From assembly GCF_900119735.1 (NCBI RefSeq), contig NZ_FPJW01000001.1, forward strand, positions 530,914 through 594,913: DNA of 64,000 nucleotides, read 5' to 3'. Origin of the DNA: Marinospirillum alkaliphilum DSM 21637 (lineage in GTDB: Bacteria > Pseudomonadota > Gammaproteobacteria > Pseudomonadales > Halomonadaceae). The notes under the pieces are model-generated. The model was not told the origin of the DNA and made no database searches. It worked only from the letters and a program-made list of their open reading frames with translations. The position numbers and the translations under genes are program-made. This document shows positions 29,084 through 37,685 of the stretch, piece after piece; positions within the stretch are counted from its first letter, which is position 1; the number at the start of each line of letters is the position of its first letter.

Positions 29084-29116
29084 GGAGGTGATGCAACCAC
29101 TGAGTGCATCACCTCC
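29084..29116 (-). terminator. 12-bp perfect hairpin after ilvE
   Basis: GGAGGTGATGCA and TGCATCACCTCC pair perfectly around a 9-nt loop, 12 bp past the ilvE stop. On the minus strand a T-rich run (ATTTTTACTTTT) follows about 8 nt after the stem, so it is a probable but imperfect intrinsic terminator. Confidence 0.65.
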
Positions 29117-29127
29117 ATACGGGCAGA

Positions 29128-30126
29128 TCAGATACGGGTCAGCCAGCCGTGTTTATCTTCTGCCTTGCCCCACTGAATGTCATTCAGTGCCTTGCGCAGC
29201 TTCAGGGTGGTGGCGCCGGGTTTGCCACTGCCAACCGGGTGCTCCTTGCCCTTGTGAATCAGGGTGCCGACCGGTGCCAATACTGCAGCAGTGCCGGACA
29301 GGGCTGCTTCACAACCGGGTTTGGCTGCACGTTCCAGCAGTTCAGTCACGGTGAGCTGGCGCTCGGAAACGGTCATGCCCAGATCACGTGCCAGGGTCAG
29401 GATGGAGTCACGGGTGACACCGTGCAGGAAGCTTTCATCCAGTGCCTTGGTGATGATTTCGTTGCCATCAATCAGCAGGAAGTTGGCCGCGCCGGTTTCC
29501 TGTACATCACCGCCGGGGCAGAACAGGATCTGATCAGCCTTGAAGGCGGCTTTGGCTTCCAGGGTCGGACGCAGGGCGCTGGCATAGTTACCACCACTCT
29601 TGATCATGCCCATGTGCGGTGCGCAGCGCATGCCATCATCTTCCAGCAGCAGGCGCAGGGCGGTGTCACCACCGGCAAAGTAGTCGCCGACGGGTGAAAC
29701 CAGAATGTACAGGCAGGAGCTGAGCGACGGTGCGGCAGCCTTGCCGATGGCTGGTTCAGTGCCGAAATGGGTCGGGCGGATGTAAAGCGAGCCGGGCGGG
29801 GCAGGAACATCGGCAGCAAAGCGTTTCACCGTCTGGATGATCATGTCGGTGACCTGCTTCTCGTCAATGGCAGGCAGGGCCAGCAGGCGGCTGCTCTGGG
29901 CCAGACGGGCAACATTGCGATCCATGCGGAAGATGGCAACGGAACCGTCTTCATGGCGAAAGGCCTTGAGGCCTTCAAAGCAGGTGCTGGCGTAATGCAG
30001 CACATGCGCACCGGGGTGCAGGGTCAGCTTGTCGCTGGGTACCATTTCGGCGGGGCTCCAGCTTTTGCCATCAAACCAGGAAATTGCCATTTCCGGCATG
30101 AAAACCGTTCCAAATGCAGCTGCCAT
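29128..30126 (-). CDS. ilvE: Branched-chain amino acid aminotransferase
   Basis: The 332-residue fold-type IV PLP enzyme matches class II BCATs in length. Landmarks are HYASTCFEGLKAFR, LYIRPTHFG, the PLP-lysine segment MIKSGGNYASALRP, and QETGAANFLLID in the phosphate-binding region. It transfers amino groups between glutamate and Leu, Ile or Val keto acids in the cytoplasm. A hairpin terminator follows it. It lies downstream of a LysE-family exporter on the same strand, with an inverted repeat in the 89-bp gap. Confidence 0.92.
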   Translation of the reverse strand: MAAAFGTVFMPEMAISWFDGKSWSPAEMVPSDKLTLHPGAHVLHYASTCFEGLKAFRHEDGSVAIFRMDRNVARLAQSSRLLALPAIDEKQVTDMIIQTVKRFAADVPAPPGSLYIRPTHFGTEPAIGKAAAPSLSSCLYILVSPVGDYFAGGDTALRLLLEDDGMRCAPHMGMIKSGGNYASALRPTLEAKAAFKADQILFCPGGDVQETGAANFLLIDGNEIITKALDESFLHGVTRDSILTLARDLGMTVSERQLTVTELLERAAKPGCEAALSGTAAVLAPVGTLIHKGKEHPVGSGKPGATTLKLRKALNDIQWGKAEDKHGWLTRI

Positions 30127-30163
30127 ACCTATGTCCTCAATTGTTGCAGTCAGGAAAAATGCT

Positions 30164-30189
30164 GGGCGTCATTCTAAGGGATAACGCCC
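30164..30189 (-). terminator. Possible terminator between LysE exporter gene and ilvE
   Basis: GGGCGT and ACGCCC pair across a 14-nt loop. On the minus strand AGCATTTTT follows; on the plus strand GTTTTT follows. It lies 27 bp past the stop of the LysE-family gene. The stem is only 6 bp. Confidence 0.4.
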
Positions 30190-30215
30190 GTTTTTGCTCA
30201 TGCCAATGCAAAAAA

Positions 30216-30842
30216 TCATTGCAGAATCATCACCACACAGGCCGCGGTGATGCCACCCATGCTGCGATTGAACCAGCGCCAGTGATGCTCACTTTTCAGC
30301 AGTTTGCCAATCGCCACACCAAAACCGGCCCATAAACTGATGCAGGGCAATCCCACCAGGACGCTCATTCCGGCCAGCAGCAGGGCATTCATGATCAGGT
30401 TGCCCTGATCCGGCAGAAAACCGGCCATCAGTGCAATACCCATGATCCAGGCTTTGGGATTGGCAAACTGAAAGGCTGCCGCTTGCCACAGGGTCAGCGG
30501 GCGGCCCTGGTGTTCAGTGCTGATCACCGGTGGCGGTGCAGTGGCAATCTGCCAGGCCAGCCACAAGAGGTACACACTGCCGGTGATCTTCAAACCGGTC
30601 TGCAGCAGCGGAAAATGTTCAAAGGCGCTGCCCAGCCCCAGTGCCAGGGTGCTGAACAGCAGCAGGCAGCCGAAGGCAATGCCGAAAATGTGTGGCAGGG
30701 TGCGCCGGAAGCCATAGTTGGCACCGGATGCGGTCAGCATGATGTTGTTGGGGCCAGGTGTCAGGGTCATGCTGATCATGTACAGCATGGCGGCACCCAG
30801 CAACAGCAGACTATCGGGGGTGAGGTTCCAGCCGGTTTCCAT
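30216..30842 (-). CDS. LysE/RhtB family amino acid exporter
   Basis: The 208-residue membrane protein has about six helices and the family signature TPGPNNIMLTASGANYGFRR near residue 27, plus FQFANPKAWIMGIAL in the middle. This family exports amino acids or related compounds with proton exchange. The MFS gene upstream ends 17 bp before its start, so the two are likely one unit, divergent from a MocR regulator. Confidence 0.88.
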   Translation of the reverse strand: METGWNLTPDSLLLLGAAMLYMISMTLTPGPNNIMLTASGANYGFRRTLPHIFGIAFGCLLLFSTLALGLGSAFEHFPLLQTGLKITGSVYLLWLAWQIATAPPPVISTEHQGRPLTLWQAAAFQFANPKAWIMGIALMAGFLPDQGNLIMNALLLAGMSVLVGLPCISLWAGFGVAIGKLLKSEHHWRWFNRSMGGITAACVVMILQ

Positions 30843-30859
30843 GGTTTCCTCCTTGGGTT

Positions 30860-32173
30860 TTACAGGGCCATGGCAGCAGGTGATTGTTGTTGCTGGGGTT
30901 TTTCAGTGATCGGCAGGTGAATCAAGGCTGAAAAGGCACCAAAACCGACGCCGACCCACCAGACCAGGGTGTAGCTGCCATAAAGGTCATACAGGGCTCC
31001 GCCCAGCCAGACACCGAGAAATCCGCCCAGCTGATGTGAAAAGAACACCAGCCCATACAGGGTGCCCATGTAGCGCAGACCATAGATGTGCGCCACCAGG
31101 CCGGAGGTCAGCGGCACGGTGGCCAGCCACAAGGCCCCCATCAGGACTGAAAAGATCACCACTGATTCCGGTGTGATGGGGTTGAGAATGAAGGCAGCGG
31201 CAACCAGCGTGCGCAGCAGATAAATAATCGCCAGCAGGTATTTTCTGGAATAACGGTTACCCAGCCAGCCGGCCAGAATAGTGCCGCCCAGATTGGAAAC
31301 ACCGATCAGTGCAATCGCCAGCGCACCGAGTGTGGAGGTGGATGACACTCCCAGCGACTGCACGATGCTTCCGGGGTCAATGCTGCTGCACATTTCGGTG
31401 ATGAAGGCCGGAAAGTGGGCGGTGATGAAGGCCAACTGGTAACCGCAGGAAAAGAACCCCAGAAAAATGAAAATGAAGGAGGGGTCGCGAACGGCACGTG
31501 CCACCACTTTTCCCATGGGTTCATCCAGTTGGGTTTTGCTGCTGTCGGGTGTGGGTGCCTTCAGAAACAACAGTGCCAACATCGACAGGGCAATAAAAAC
31601 GGCAAACACCAGCAGGGTGTCCTGCCACATCAGGCTGTTCAGCAGCATCTGGGCCACCGGTGGCCCGACAATCTGTCCTGCAGATCCGGCCGCCGTGGCG
31701 ATGCCCAGTGCCATGGAACGATGACGCTCAGGTGCAGCCCGTCCGATCACTGCCAGGATCACACCAAAACCGGTTCCGGCAATGCCCAGACCAACCAGTA
31801 TCTGCAGCAACTGGTGTTGACCCGGCGTGAAGGCCAGTGCAGATAGCAATAACCCCAGGATGTAACAGGCAGCACCGGCCAGAATGGCCTTGCGATCACC
31901 GTATTTTTCCGCCAGTGCTCCAAAAATCGGCTGGCCGATGCCCCAGAACAGGTTCTGCAGGGCCAGGGCAAAGGAAAACTCGGCTCGAAGCCAGTCAAAC
32001 TCCTCGGCAATCGGCAGCTGAAACAGGCCAAAGGAAGAGCGGACGCCAAAACTGATCAACAGAATCACACAGCCTGCAATCAGGATTGGATTCAACAGGG
32101 GGGAATAACCCTGCGGATTATTTCCGGTTTTTAAAGGGGTGTTTGAGGTTGTTGCTGCACTGGCAGAGTTCAT
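30860..32173 (-). CDS. MFS transporter
   Basis: The 437-residue protein has 12 predicted helices, with the MFS loop motif GALAEKYGDRKAILAG after TM2 and an N-terminal cytoplasmic tail of ~28 residues. It resembles oxalate/formate and monocarboxylate-type MFS carriers by general layout only; the substrate is not predictable. It is divergent from a MocR gene, with two direct repeats between them, and is probably controlled by it. Confidence 0.85.
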   Translation of the reverse strand: MNSASAATTSNTPLKTGNNPQGYSPLLNPILIAGCVILLISFGVRSSFGLFQLPIAEEFDWLRAEFSFALALQNLFWGIGQPIFGALAEKYGDRKAILAGAACYILGLLLSALAFTPGQHQLLQILVGLGIAGTGFGVILAVIGRAAPERHRSMALGIATAAGSAGQIVGPPVAQMLLNSLMWQDTLLVFAVFIALSMLALLFLKAPTPDSSKTQLDEPMGKVVARAVRDPSFIFIFLGFFSCGYQLAFITAHFPAFITEMCSSIDPGSIVQSLGVSSTSTLGALAIALIGVSNLGGTILAGWLGNRYSRKYLLAIIYLLRTLVAAAFILNPITPESVVIFSVLMGALWLATVPLTSGLVAHIYGLRYMGTLYGLVFFSHQLGGFLGVWLGGALYDLYGSYTLVWWVGVGFGAFSALIHLPITEKPQQQQSPAAMAL

Positions 32174-32194
32174 GTCCCTGATTCCACAAATTGT

Positions 32195-32236
32195 ATGGGT
32201 GCAATTCTTGTTGGTTTGTTGTTGAATGGGTGCAAT
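32195..32236. promoter_or_regulatory. Direct repeats ATGGGTGCAAT, likely MocR operator
   Basis: Exact 11-bp repeats lie at 32195-32205 and 32226-32236, start to start 31 bp, about three helical turns. They are centred in the 110-bp gap between the MFS gene and the divergent mocR gene. MocR regulators typically bind direct repeats of this kind in such gaps. Confidence 0.65.
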
Positions 32237-32283
32237 ATCAGGTTATTCTTTCCTGAAAGAACTGCAATCGGAATATTGCCACC

Positions 32284-33759
32284 ATGACAATTACCCTCAG
32301 AGACAAGGCGCAGGCGCGCTGCAGCTGGTTGCCGGATCTGGATGCCTGGCGTGCGTTGCATCACCCGTCATCAAATCGCTCTGCTGCAGATAACAAAACA
32401 CCGCGCTACAAGGCGTTGGCTGATGCCTTGGCTGCAGCCATTCAGCAGGGTGAGTTGCAGCCGGATACCCGCTTGCCACCTCAGCGACTGCTGGCTGATG
32501 CACTGGAAGTCACCACCGGCACCGTGACCCGCGCTTATGCCGAGGCTGAGCGGCGGGGTCTGGTTGAAGCGCGTGTTGGCAGTGGTACCTATGTGCGAGT
32601 GGTGCAGGCCGATGATCGCCCGGATTTTTACCACCTGATGGCTGAGGGCGGTGATGGCAGCATTGATCTGTCGCTGAGCCTGATGGTGCCTTGTCCGTTG
32701 CGCTTGCAGAGTCTGCATCAGGCCATGCAACAGGTGGCAGCCGATCCGCAGCAACTGGCTGCGGCACTGGCCTATCAGTCGGAACGGGGACAGCCCCGGC
32801 AGCTGCAGGTGTTTGCTGACTGGTTGCAACGCCTGGGTGTCAAGGTCAATCCCGAACAGATGATCATTACGGATGGTGGTCAGCATGGCATTTTCCTGAG
32901 TCTGCAGGCCTTGCTGGCACCCGGTGAACTGCTGGTGAGTGATGCCCTGACCTATCCGGGTGTGATTGCGGCGGCAAGGGAGTTGCACCTGCGCCATCAG
33001 GGTTTGCCGCTGGATGAAGAAGGACTGGATACCCATGCTCTGGAGCGCCTGTGTCAGCAGCAGCGCCCCAGAGCGGTGTACCTGATGCCGGATCAGAACA
33101 ATCCGACCGGTCGGGTGCTGTCACCGGCACGTCGGCAGCATCTGGCTGAGCTGGCCGAGCGTTATGACTTCTGGATCATTGAAGATGCGGTGCAGTTTCT
33201 GCCGCCGGAATTTCGGCTGCAACGGCTGGCTGATCTGGCACCGCAGCGAACGCTTTATCTGTTCAGCAGTTCAAAAATTCTGGCGGGCGGGTTACGGGTT
33301 GGTTTGATTGCGGCACCTGCCGGTATTTTGCCACGCCTGATGGCGGCATTAAGGGCGCACTGCTGGATGGCTCCACCCTTGATGGTGGCCCTGACCTGTG
33401 CCTGGATTGAATCAGGTGAAACTGATCGTTTATTGCGTTGGCAGTGGCAGGAGGTGCAGGCCCGTCAGCAGTTGCTGGGTGAGGTGTTGGCTGGGCAGGT
33501 GTATTCCCGTCATCCGGCTGGTTTTGTGGTGTGGCTGAGCTTACCCGGTGACTGGCGGGCCGGTGAATTTGTTCGGGCGGCGGCGGATGCGGGTGTCAGG
33601 GTGTTGGCAGCGGAACCCTTTTGTGTCGGTAATCAGGCCGTGCCCAGGGCTGTGCGTCTGTGTGTCAGTCCACCGGCAGAACGTGAACTGCTGAAAGAGG
33701 GGTTGTTGCGACTGAAACATCTGCTGGAGAGCCCGCCGCAAGGGCGGGCTGTGTTCTGA
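32284..33759 (+). CDS. MocR/PdxR family transcription regulator
   Basis: The 491-residue protein has an N-terminal GntR-type winged helix (~40-105; LPPQRLLADALEVTTGTVTRAY) and a C-terminal fold-type I aminotransferase domain. The PLP lysine is in LFSSSKILAGGLRVGL, and PDQNNPTGRVLS and DAVQF segments are also present. These proteins sense an amino acid or PLP-related ligand and usually regulate a divergent gene; here that would be the MFS and LysE exporter pair. A GC-rich 8-bp stem (33730-33750) lies in its last codons, facing the convergent DUF3334 gene. Confidence 0.9.
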   Translation: MTITLRDKAQARCSWLPDLDAWRALHHPSSNRSAADNKTPRYKALADALAAAIQQGELQPDTRLPPQRLLADALEVTTGTVTRAYAEAERRGLVEARVGSGTYVRVVQADDRPDFYHLMAEGGDGSIDLSLSLMVPCPLRLQSLHQAMQQVAADPQQLAAALAYQSERGQPRQLQVFADWLQRLGVKVNPEQMIITDGGQHGIFLSLQALLAPGELLVSDALTYPGVIAAARELHLRHQGLPLDEEGLDTHALERLCQQQRPRAVYLMPDQNNPTGRVLSPARRQHLAELAERYDFWIIEDAVQFLPPEFRLQRLADLAPQRTLYLFSSSKILAGGLRVGLIAAPAGILPRLMAALRAHCWMAPPLMVALTCAWIESGETDRLLRWQWQEVQARQQLLGEVLAGQVYSRHPAGFVVWLSLPGDWRAGEFVRAAADAGVRVLAAEPFCVGNQAVPRAVRLCVSPPAERELLKEGLLRLKHLLESPPQGRAVF

Positions 33760-33766
33760 GAGAGGG

Positions 33767-34468
33767 TTAAATGCCTAGATCCTTCATCAGATCATCATGA
33801 TCATCCCCCTGGCCACCACCGGAGTTGTCGTTACCGGAGTAAGCGTCGTTGCCGGATTCAGCCAGGATGTCATCGGGATCTTCCAGTTCGGATTCATCAA
33901 AGTCGTGCAGCTTGATGAACTCGGTCTTGTCCATCGACAGTTCCAGATAAAAGATGTTGTGCTTTTCGGTGCTGAAGGTGACCCGGCGAGACTGGGGCTG
34001 ATCCAGTGCAGTGTTGACGGAGATCTGCACCTGCTTGTTGATGGCCATCATCTTCGGCTGGCTTTGGGTGATGGAGGTTTTCAGCTGGTGGCGAACCTTG
34101 TTGGTAAAGTCACCAACAATCTGGTTCATGATTTCACCCATCACGTTGCCGACTTCATCAGAGGTGTGAAACTGGGCCAGTTCATTTTCCGGCATGCCCA
34201 TGCTGAGCAGGTATTTGCGGTAAATTTCCATGGCGGATTCAGCGGTGAAGTTGATGATCACCAGGCCAGAAAAACCACCGTCAAACAGGACAAAACAGCC
34301 GATGTCCGGGCGCAGACAGGTTTTATTGATCTTCTGCACCATGGGCGAATAAGTGATCTTGTCATTACCGGCGTTGCCGAGTACTTCACATACGGAATGG
34401 CAGAGAATCAGCAGGACTTCTTCGGTGGTGATGGCGCGGGAGCGTTTGGCGGTGGCAATCTGTGTCAC
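33767..34468 (-). CDS. DUF3334 family protein, CheX-like
   Basis: The 233-residue cytoplasmic protein resembles DUF3334, a family seen in marine gammaproteobacteria and pseudomonads. The middle contains DEVGNVMGEIMNQIVGDF, which recalls the E-x2-N motif of CheX/CheC-type phosphatases. It has a disordered acidic, Gly/Asn/Asp-rich tail (from ~190) ending in DLMKDLGI. That ending resembles the CheY-binding tail of CheZ and may contact a response regulator. It stands alone between mocR and nth. The function is not established. Confidence 0.6.
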   Translation of the reverse strand: MTQIATAKRSRAITTEEVLLILCHSVCEVLGNAGNDKITYSPMVQKINKTCLRPDIGCFVLFDGGFSGLVIINFTAESAMEIYRKYLLSMGMPENELAQFHTSDEVGNVMGEIMNQIVGDFTNKVRHQLKTSITQSQPKMMAINKQVQISVNTALDQPQSRRVTFSTEKHNIFYLELSMDKTEFIKLHDFDESELEDPDDILAESGNDAYSGNDNSGGGQGDDHDDLMKDLGI

Positions 34469-34529
34469 GATGGACCTCTTGTATTGGATGTGAATTCCCG
34501 TTTTTCTGATGAGGCTTTACAGCTGCATC

Positions 34530-35162
34530 TTACTCAGTTTTATCCTTGAATTCACATAAATCTTCAATGATGCAGCTCAGGCAACGTGGCTTGCGAGCCA
34601 CACAAGTGTAGCGGCCATGCAGGATCAGCCAGTGATGGGCGTCCTGCCTGAACTCGCCTGGTACATGGCGAAGCAGTTTCTGTTCCACTTCATCGACGTT
34701 TTTACCCGGTGCAATGCCGGTGCGGTTGCTGACCCGGAAAATATGGGTGTCCACGGCAATGGTGGGCTGACCAAAAGCGGTATTCAGGACTACATTGGCG
34801 GTTTTGCGACCAACACCGGGCAGGGCTTCCAGTGCCTTGCGGGTGGCAGGTACTTCACCGCCATGCTGTTCCAGCAGGATGCGACAGGTTTTCAGCAGGT
34901 TTTCGGCCTTGGTGTTGTAGAGGCCGATGGTCTTGATGTATTCCTTCAGGCCATCCAGGCCCAGATCCAGAATCGCCTGGGGGGTGTTGGCTACCGGAAA
35001 CAGCCGTGCGGTGGCCTTGTTGACCCCGACATCGGTGGCCTGGGCGGACAGCAGTACGGCAGTGAGCAGCTCAAAGGGGGTGCTCCAGTTGAGTTCAGTG
35101 GTTGGCTGGGGGTTGGCTTCCCGCAGTCGACTGAAAATCTGCTGGCGTTTTTCCTTGTTCAT
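34530..35162 (-). CDS. nth: Endonuclease III
   Basis: The 210-residue DNA glycosylase/AP lyase acts on oxidised pyrimidines. The helix-hairpin-helix LEALPGVGRKTANVVLN contains the catalytic Lys, and VDTHIFRVSNRTG holds the catalytic Asp. The C-terminal [4Fe-4S] ligands have the standard C-x6-C-x2-C-x5-C spacing. It follows rnfE by 38 bp, the same order as rsxABCDGE-nth in E. coli. Confidence 0.96.
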   Translation of the reverse strand: MNKEKRQQIFSRLREANPQPTTELNWSTPFELLTAVLLSAQATDVGVNKATARLFPVANTPQAILDLGLDGLKEYIKTIGLYNTKAENLLKTCRILLEQHGGEVPATRKALEALPGVGRKTANVVLNTAFGQPTIAVDTHIFRVSNRTGIAPGKNVDEVEQKLLRHVPGEFRQDAHHWLILHGRYTCVARKPRCLSCIIEDLCEFKDKTE

Positions 35163-35200
35163 GGCGATTCATTCATGGCTGCTGTCATTGGAGCGTTTTT

Positions 35201-36004
35201 TCAGGCGCTGGGTGTCAGGCGTACACGGCGGCTGGCTTTTTCTGTGGCAACCGGCTGAGGTTTGGCGCGCTGTTTCAGTTGCTGGTCGATCAGGTTTTTC
35301 AGCGCAATGATCAATCCCATGCCAAAAAAGGCACCGGGTGGCAGCAGCAGGATCAATACCTGAAAGTCACTGAAGAAGGTGATTTGCCACTGGGCTGCAG
35401 CAGGGCCAAACAGCAGTTCCATGCCGCTGAACAGGGTGCCCTGGCCCAGTATTTCCCGGAAGGCTCCCAGCAATACCAGCACAGCTGCAAACCCCAGGCC
35501 GACCATTAGTGCATCAACCAGTGCCGGTAACGGCGGATTTTTGGATGCAAAGGCATCGGCCCGGCCGAGAATGGCACAGTTGGTGACAATCAGGGGAATA
35601 AAAATTCCGAGTATCTGGTAGAGCTCGTAGGTGAAGGCCTGCATCAGCAGTTCGGCACAGGTCACAAAGGAGGCAATGATCATCACAAAGGCAGGCAGTC
35701 GCACGCTGCTGGCCACATGGTTGCGGATGATCGAAACCGACAGGCTGGAGCCCAGTAAAACCAGCAGTGTGGCGGCTGCCAGCCCAAGGGAATTGACCAC
35801 TGTGCCGGTCACCGCCAGCAGGGGACAGAGCCCCAGCAGCTGAACCAGTGCAGGGTTGTTGTGCCACAGGCCATCGGCCGAAATCTTGCCATAATTCGCC
35901 TGCGATACTGCCGAACTGGCTGGCGGAGATGATGCCAGAGCGGGGGCTGTCTGGCTGACAGTCGTCTGGCTGGGGGCCGTTTGGCTGGGAGCAGTTGTGC
36001 TCAT
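35201..36004 (-). CDS. rnfE: Rnf/Rsx electron transport complex subunit E
   Basis: This 267-residue membrane subunit has six helices ([55 protein letters not shown]). RnfE is usually about 230 residues. The surplus is an N-terminal Thr/Ala/Pro/Ser/Gln-rich stretch of ~38 residues containing repeated APSQT-like units before the first recognisable helix. The ATG overlaps the rnfG stop, so this start is natural. The Rnf complex couples ferredoxin:NAD electron flow to ion movement, or in E. coli reduces SoxR. Confidence 0.92.
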   Translation of the reverse strand: MSTTAPSQTAPSQTTVSQTAPALASSPPASSAVSQANYGKISADGLWHNNPALVQLLGLCPLLAVTGTVVNSLGLAAATLLVLLGSSLSVSIIRNHVASSVRLPAFVMIIASFVTCAELLMQAFTYELYQILGIFIPLIVTNCAILGRADAFASKNPPLPALVDALMVGLGFAAVLVLLGAFREILGQGTLFSGMELLFGPAAAQWQITFFSDFQVLILLLPPGAFFGMGLIIALKNLIDQQLKQRAKPQPVATEKASRRVRLTPSA

Positions 36005-36669
36005 GGTGTGGGCTCCTCAACGGGCAAGGCAGCTGCGTACTCATTCAGCAGTGCCAACAGTTCGGTATCGTCCTGCAGCCATTCCAGACTGCGCCGCACC
36101 GCATGCACCACGGCGCGCGGGGTGATGGTGGCACCGGTGAACTGGTCAAACTCACCGCCATCACGGCGTACGGTCCACCCTGCGATATCCGGGTTATTCA
36201 GGCTGCGTCCATTAAAGCTGAAAATCCAGTCGGATTTGGCGGCTTCGATCTTGTCACCCAGGCCGGGTGTTTCTCGGTGCTCAATCACACGCACCCCCTG
36301 CACCTGGCCATCCAGGCGCAGTGCCACCAGCAATTCAATGCGGCCGGTGTAACCATCCGGAGCCACCACCGGCAGCAGGACCATGGCCGGTTGTCCATTC
36401 TGAAAGGCCACTTGCAGGGCAACCGGGCGGGTATGACCCAATGCTGCCACGGGAGGCAACAACAGTGGCTGCTGCAGGTTCATCCGGTATTGATCCGGTG
36501 GGGCCAGCTCATGCAGCAAGCGGGCAGCGGCCAGTTGGCGGTTTTCTTCGATGCGTTCGGCTGTCAGCAGGCGAGTCAGACTGACAGCACCGGCAGTGAT
36601 CAGGGCAAACAGCACCAGCCCGGTGACACTGCGCAGGATGCTTTGTTTCAAGCTGGGCAGGTCACTCAT
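36001..36669 (-). CDS. rnfG: Rnf/Rsx electron transport complex subunit G
   Basis: The 222-residue subunit has one N-terminal membrane helix ([21 protein letters not shown]) and a periplasmic FMN-binding domain. The flavinylation motif is [11 protein letters not shown], where the second Thr of the GATIT segment takes covalent [12 protein letters not shown] is the second family block. It overlaps both neighbours by 4 bp, as is common in rnf operons. Confidence 0.94.
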   Translation of the reverse strand: MSDLPSLKQSILRSVTGLVLFALITAGAVSLTRLLTAERIEENRQLAAARLLHELAPPDQYRMNLQQPLLLPPVAALGHTRPVALQVAFQNGQPAMVLLPVVAPDGYTGRIELLVALRLDGQVQGVRVIEHRETPGLGDKIEAAKSDWIFSFNGRSLNNPDIAGWTVRRDGGEFDQFTGATITPRAVVHAVRRSLEWLQDDTELLALLNEYAAALPVEEPTP

Positions 36670-37685
36670 TTGTGCTGGCCTCCCGATTTCATACCGCTGT
36701 GTGCCTTGTCATGACCATAGACTCTGGGGCGGGTGTAATAGTCGATGGCCGGTGCGGCAAAGTTCATCAACAACACTGAAAAGGCCACTCCATCCGGGTA
36801 GCTGCCCCAGGTGCGAATGCTGATCACCAGAATGCCCGCGCCCAGGGCAAATACCATTTTGCCTTTCAGGCTGGTGGCACCACTGACTGGGTCAGTGAGA
36901 ATGAAAAAGGCCGCAAATACCGCCGAACCTGCAGCCAGATGCAACCAGGGTGGAATGTGGTGGCTGGTATCCAATCCCCAGACCAGTGCGCCAAATACCA
37001 GCAAGGTCAGCAGGAAGGTCAGTGGCAGTTGCCATTGAATGATGCGTCGTGCAATCAGATACAGTCCACCGAGCAGCCAGGCCAGTGCCACGCTGGTGGT
37101 GGCCTGCAGCATGGCCGGTTGCAGACGGTCGGATTGCCAGAATTCATCCGCCATCAACAGGCCCTTGTTGCGCCAGGCGTCCAGTGCGGTGGCTCCGGTC
37201 AGGGCATCTGTGCCCGGCAGGGTATGCAGCCAGTGAGTGCCTTCAACCGCCTGGGGCAATGGCCAGATGCTCATTTGCACCGGAAAACTGATCAATAAAA
37301 AGGCATAAGCAGCCATGGCCGGGTTAAAGGGATTTTGCCCCAGGCCGCCAAACAGGTGCTTGCCACACAGCAACGCAAACAGGCCACCAATCACCGGTAT
37401 CCACCAGGGAGCCGTGGCTGGCAGGCAAACACCGAGCAACACCCCGGTGACCAGTGCTGAATAATCCTGGAGCTGAGCCAGTGAGCGGCGGCGCAGGCGA
37501 CAAACCAGCGCTTCTGCCAGCAGGGCGCTGCTGCAGGTCAGCAGCAGATTGATCAGAATGCCGGGGCCAAAATGCCAGCTCAGCAGCAGGATACCGGGCA
37601 GGCAGGCCAGCAGTACCTGCTGCATGATCCAGCGGGTGCTGGTCTGACTGTGGGCATGCGGTGAGGAGAGTTTCAGCAGTGGCAT
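36666..37685 (-). CDS. rnfD: Rnf/Rsx electron transport complex subunit D
   Basis: The 339-residue protein has about nine membrane helices. The covalent-FMN site is DALTGATALDAWR (~residue 175), with the Thr of GAT as acceptor. Further family blocks are FGGLGQNPFNPAMAAYAFLL and LTDPVSGATSLKGK. It forms the ion-translocating core with RnfA and RnfE. It starts on the last base of rnfC. Confidence 0.94.
   Translation of the reverse strand: MPLLKLSSPHAHSQTSTRWIMQQVLLACLPGILLLSWHFGPGILINLLLTCSSALLAEALVCRLRRRSLAQLQDYSALVTGVLLGVCLPATAPWWIPVIGGLFALLCGKHLFGGLGQNPFNPAMAAYAFLLISFPVQMSIWPLPQAVEGTHWLHTLPGTDALTGATALDAWRNKGLLMADEFWQSDRLQPAMLQATTSVALAWLLGGLYLIARRIIQWQLPLTFLLTLLVFGALVWGLDTSHHIPPWLHLAAGSAVFAAFFILTDPVSGATSLKGKMVFALGAGILVISIRTWGSYPDGVAFSVLLMNFAAPAIDYYTRPRVYGHDKAHSGMKSGGQHK

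Noticed and set aside
33730-33750. GC-rich hairpin at the end of mocR
   Set aside because: The 8-bp stem is strong, but no T-run follows on either strand and it lies inside the coding region, so it is not called an intrinsic terminator.
33797-34549. 250-residue open frame on the plus strand
   Set aside because: It is antisense to the DUF3334 gene and has no family features or ribosome-binding site.
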